This document shows, piece after piece, positions 5,912-7,564 of a stretch of 7,564 nucleotides of DNA. The notes beneath the pieces were generated by a model. The model saw only the letters and a list, made by a program, of their open reading frames with translations, had not been told where the DNA came from and did not search any database. A program made the translations under genes and the position numbers. How positions within the stretch are numbered: position 1 is the stretch's first letter; each line of letters starts with the position of its first letter. This DNA is from an uncultured Ruminococcus sp. (GTDB lineage Bacteria > Bacillota > Clostridia > Oscillospirales > Acutalibacteraceae), in contig CAMGGF010000054.1 in assembly GCA_946055445.1 (NCBI GenBank), positions 1-7,564 on the forward strand, in the 5' to 3' direction.

Positions 5912-7255
5912 ATGGCTTTAATTACCAATGCAATTAAGGGTACGCTCGATGTACTTCCCAAAGAAAGTTATAAAACGCAGTATGTGGAAAGCGCTGTGCG
6001 CGAAATTGCCGAAAATTTCGGTTTTTACGAAATGCGCACCCCCGTTTTTGAGCATACCGAGTTGTTCCAGCGCTCTGTCGGCGAAACCACCGATGTGGTG
6101 CAAAAGGAAATGTATACTTTCGAGGACAAAGGCGGGCGTTCGATTACCCTGCGCCCCGAGGGCACGGCAGGCGCGGCGCGTGCGTTCTTGGAAAACGGTT
6201 TGTTTAATGAGGCGTTGCCGCAGAAAATTTATTATTTGACCTCGTGCTACCGCTATGAAAAACCCCAGGCGGGGAGACTTCGCGAATTTCACCAGTTCGG
6301 CGTCGAAGCCTTCGGCGCAGGCAATCCCGCGCAGGATGCAGAAATTATTGCGCTTGCAAACGAGGTGTTTAACTATCTCGGCGTGCAAAATTTGACGCTC
6401 GAAATCAATTCCATCGGCTGTCCTACTTGCCGCGCGGCATACCAAAAGGCGTTAAAGGCATATTTTGAAAGGTATCAATCCGACCTTTGCGAAACTTGCA
6501 GAGGGCGGCTCGACCGCAACCCGATGCGCATTTTAGACTGCAAAAGTCCCGTTTGCTCGAAAATTGCGGCAGATGCACCAAAGATTTTGGACTACCTTTG
6601 CGACGATTGCCGTGCGCATTTTGACGCGGTACAGCAGTATTTAAACGCGATGCAAATTGATTTTACTGTCAACCCTGAAATCGTGCGCGGGCTCGACTAT
6701 TATACCCGCACGGTGTTCGAATTTGTCTCGAATGAAATCGGCGCGCAGGGTACGGTTTGCGGCGGCGGCAGATATGACGGACTTTTGGAAGAACTCGGCG
6801 GCAAGCCGATGCCCGCCTGCGGCTTCGGCATGGGAATGGAGCGACTCCTTTTGTTAATGGACGCGCAAAACACCCCGTTCCCCGAACGCAAGGGCTGCGA
6901 TATTTATTTTGCGAGCATGGGCGAAAAAGCCAATCTCGAAGCGGCGCGGCTGGCACTGGATTTGCGTAACGAAGGGCTTTCGGCGCAGTTCGATACAGTC
7001 GGGCGGGGCTTAAAAGCGCAAATGAAATACGCCGACAAATTGGGCGCTTTGTATACGGTGGTTTTGGGCGATAATGAACTGGAAACGCGCAAAGCGCAAC
7101 TCAAAAATATGAAAGACGGCGCATTGACGGAAATTTCTTTGGACGATTTCACCGACACCTTTCAGTCGATTGTGATAAAAGACGCGATGTCGGGGTTTGA
7201 GTCACTCGGCATAGATGAAACGCAACTTGCCGAAATTTTGGGAGGCACAAACTGA
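5912..7255 (+). CDS. hisS: Histidyl-tRNA synthetase
   Basis: Class II synthetase that charges tRNA-His. The 447-residue product, counted from the ATG at 5912, begins MALITNAIKGTLDVLP, the usual HisRS N-terminus. Motif 2 is CYRYEKPQAGRLREFHQFG (112-130). The HisA signature RGLDYYTRTVFEF lies at 259-271 with catalytic-site R259, followed by GGGRYDGLLEELGG (284-297) and motif 3 GFGMGMERLL (304-313). The anticodon-binding domain begins near 328. An insertion at about 170-233 carries four Cys pairs (C170/C173, C193/C196, C210/C215, C230/C233), as in many clostridial HisRS. About 25 residues follow the usual end. The reading frame extends up to a GTG at 5903, but the Shine-Dalgarno position supports 5912. 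The paralogue HisZ is unlikely because the full catalytic signatures and anticodon domain are present. Confidence 0.96.
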   Translation: MALITNAIKGTLDVLPKESYKTQYVESAVREIAENFGFYEMRTPVFEHTELFQRSVGETTDVVQKEMYTFEDKGGRSITLRPEGTAGAARAFLENGLFNEALPQKIYYLTSCYRYEKPQAGRLREFHQFGVEAFGAGNPAQDAEIIALANEVFNYLGVQNLTLEINSIGCPTCRAAYQKALKAYFERYQSDLCETCRGRLDRNPMRILDCKSPVCSKIAADAPKILDYLCDDCRAHFDAVQQYLNAMQIDFTVNPEIVRGLDYYTRTVFEFVSNEIGAQGTVCGGGRYDGLLEELGGKPMPACGFGMGMERLLLLMDAQNTPFPERKGCDIYFASMGEKANLEAARLALDLRNEGLSAQFDTVGRGLKAQMKYADKLGALYTVVLGDNELETRKAQLKNMKDGALTEISLDDFTDTFQSIVIKDAMSGFESLGIDETQLAEILGGTN

Positions 7256-7564
7256 TGGATACTTTAAACGGATTGAAACGGACGCACTACTGCGGCGAAT
7301 TTTCCGCCGCGGATATCGGCAAAGAGGCGGTTGTTTGCGGCTGGGTGCAGAAACAGCGCGACCTCGGCGCATTGATTTTCGTGGATTTGCGTGACCGCAG
7401 CGGCATTTTGCAGTTGGCGTTTACCGAAAGCACCGACCGCGCAATTTTTGATAAGGCGTTCACACTGCGCGCGGAATATGTGATTGCCGCAAAAGGTGTG
7501 GTGCGTGAACGCGCGGCGAAAAATCCCGATTTGCCGACAGGCGATGTGGAGTTGGAAGTCACGG
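7255..7564 (+). CDS. aspS: Aspartyl-tRNA synthetase, N-terminal part (runs off window)
   Basis: Class IIb synthetase that charges tRNA-Asp; 103 codons are visible and the rest lies beyond the window. The visible part is the N-terminal OB-fold anticodon-binding domain: KRTHYCGEF (8-16), CGWVQKQRDLGALIFVDLRDRSGILQL (28-54), EYVIAAKGVVRER (74-86) and NPDLPTGDVEL (90-100), all matching bacterial AspRS order. The ATG shares its A with the hisS TGA stop (TGATG), and GGAGG sits about 10 bases upstream, at the end of hisS, so the two are probably translationally coupled. hisS-aspS is a common Firmicute pair. Whether it is the discriminating or non-discriminating (Asp/Asn) type cannot be told from this fragment. 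AsnRS is a weaker alternative; the RDLGALIFVDLRD pattern favours AspRS. Confidence 0.93.
   Translation, partial: MDTLNGLKRTHYCGEFSAADIGKEAVVCGWVQKQRDLGALIFVDLRDRSGILQLAFTESTDRAIFDKAFTLRAEYVIAAKGVVRERAAKNPDLPTGDVELEVT

Noticed and set aside
1..7564. CRISPR array, tRNA/rRNA, insertion sequence, attachment site or phage genes
   Set aside because: No regular repeats, structural RNA signatures, transposase or terminal inverted repeats were seen; coding density is nearly complete with housekeeping genes.

Overview
The window is a compact, all-plus-strand stretch of bacterial chromosome holding the core rod-shape (mre) locus, a MinD-like ATPase, methylglyoxal synthase, histidyl-tRNA synthetase and the 5' end of aspartyl-tRNA synthetase. 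Gene order, strong Shine-Dalgarno sequences, the Clostridia-like PBP2 and the Cys-rich insertion in HisRS all point to a Firmicute of class Clostridia. The G+C-leaning codons (gcg, ggc, gtg) fit an Oscillospiraceae/Ruminococcaceae-like lineage better than a low-GC Clostridium. That placement is inference from remembered sequences, not from a search.

Layout: mreB (34-1053), mreC (1087-1932), mreD (1925-2458, overlapping mreC by 8 bases), a class B penicillin-binding protein of PBP2/MrdA type (2481-4577) and a minD-like gene (4594-5340). They are 16 to 33 bases apart or overlapping, so they probably form one transcription unit that entered from upstream of the window. After minD comes the only sizeable gap (5341-5449). 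It holds a near-consensus sigma-A promoter with an extended -10, which drives mgsA (5450-5851). A 10-bp GC-rich hairpin (5862-5889) separates mgsA from hisS (start best placed at 5912, end 7255). hisS overlaps the start of aspS (7255 to window end) by one base.

Function: MreB filaments, with MreC and MreD, position the elongation machinery, and PBP2 is its transpeptidase. MinD normally recruits MinC and is released by MinE to place the division site. Here neither minC nor minE is next to minD, and rodA is absent from its usual clostridial place. MgsA converts dihydroxyacetone phosphate to methylglyoxal. hisS and aspS are translation genes in the pairing common in Firmicutes.

This is mostly an ordinary housekeeping region and I see no new system. 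The best lead is the orphan minD. It lacks its usual partners, has an alanine run where MinD carries the acidic residues linked to MinC/MinE binding, has an altered Walker B region, and ends in a short, weak membrane-targeting tail.
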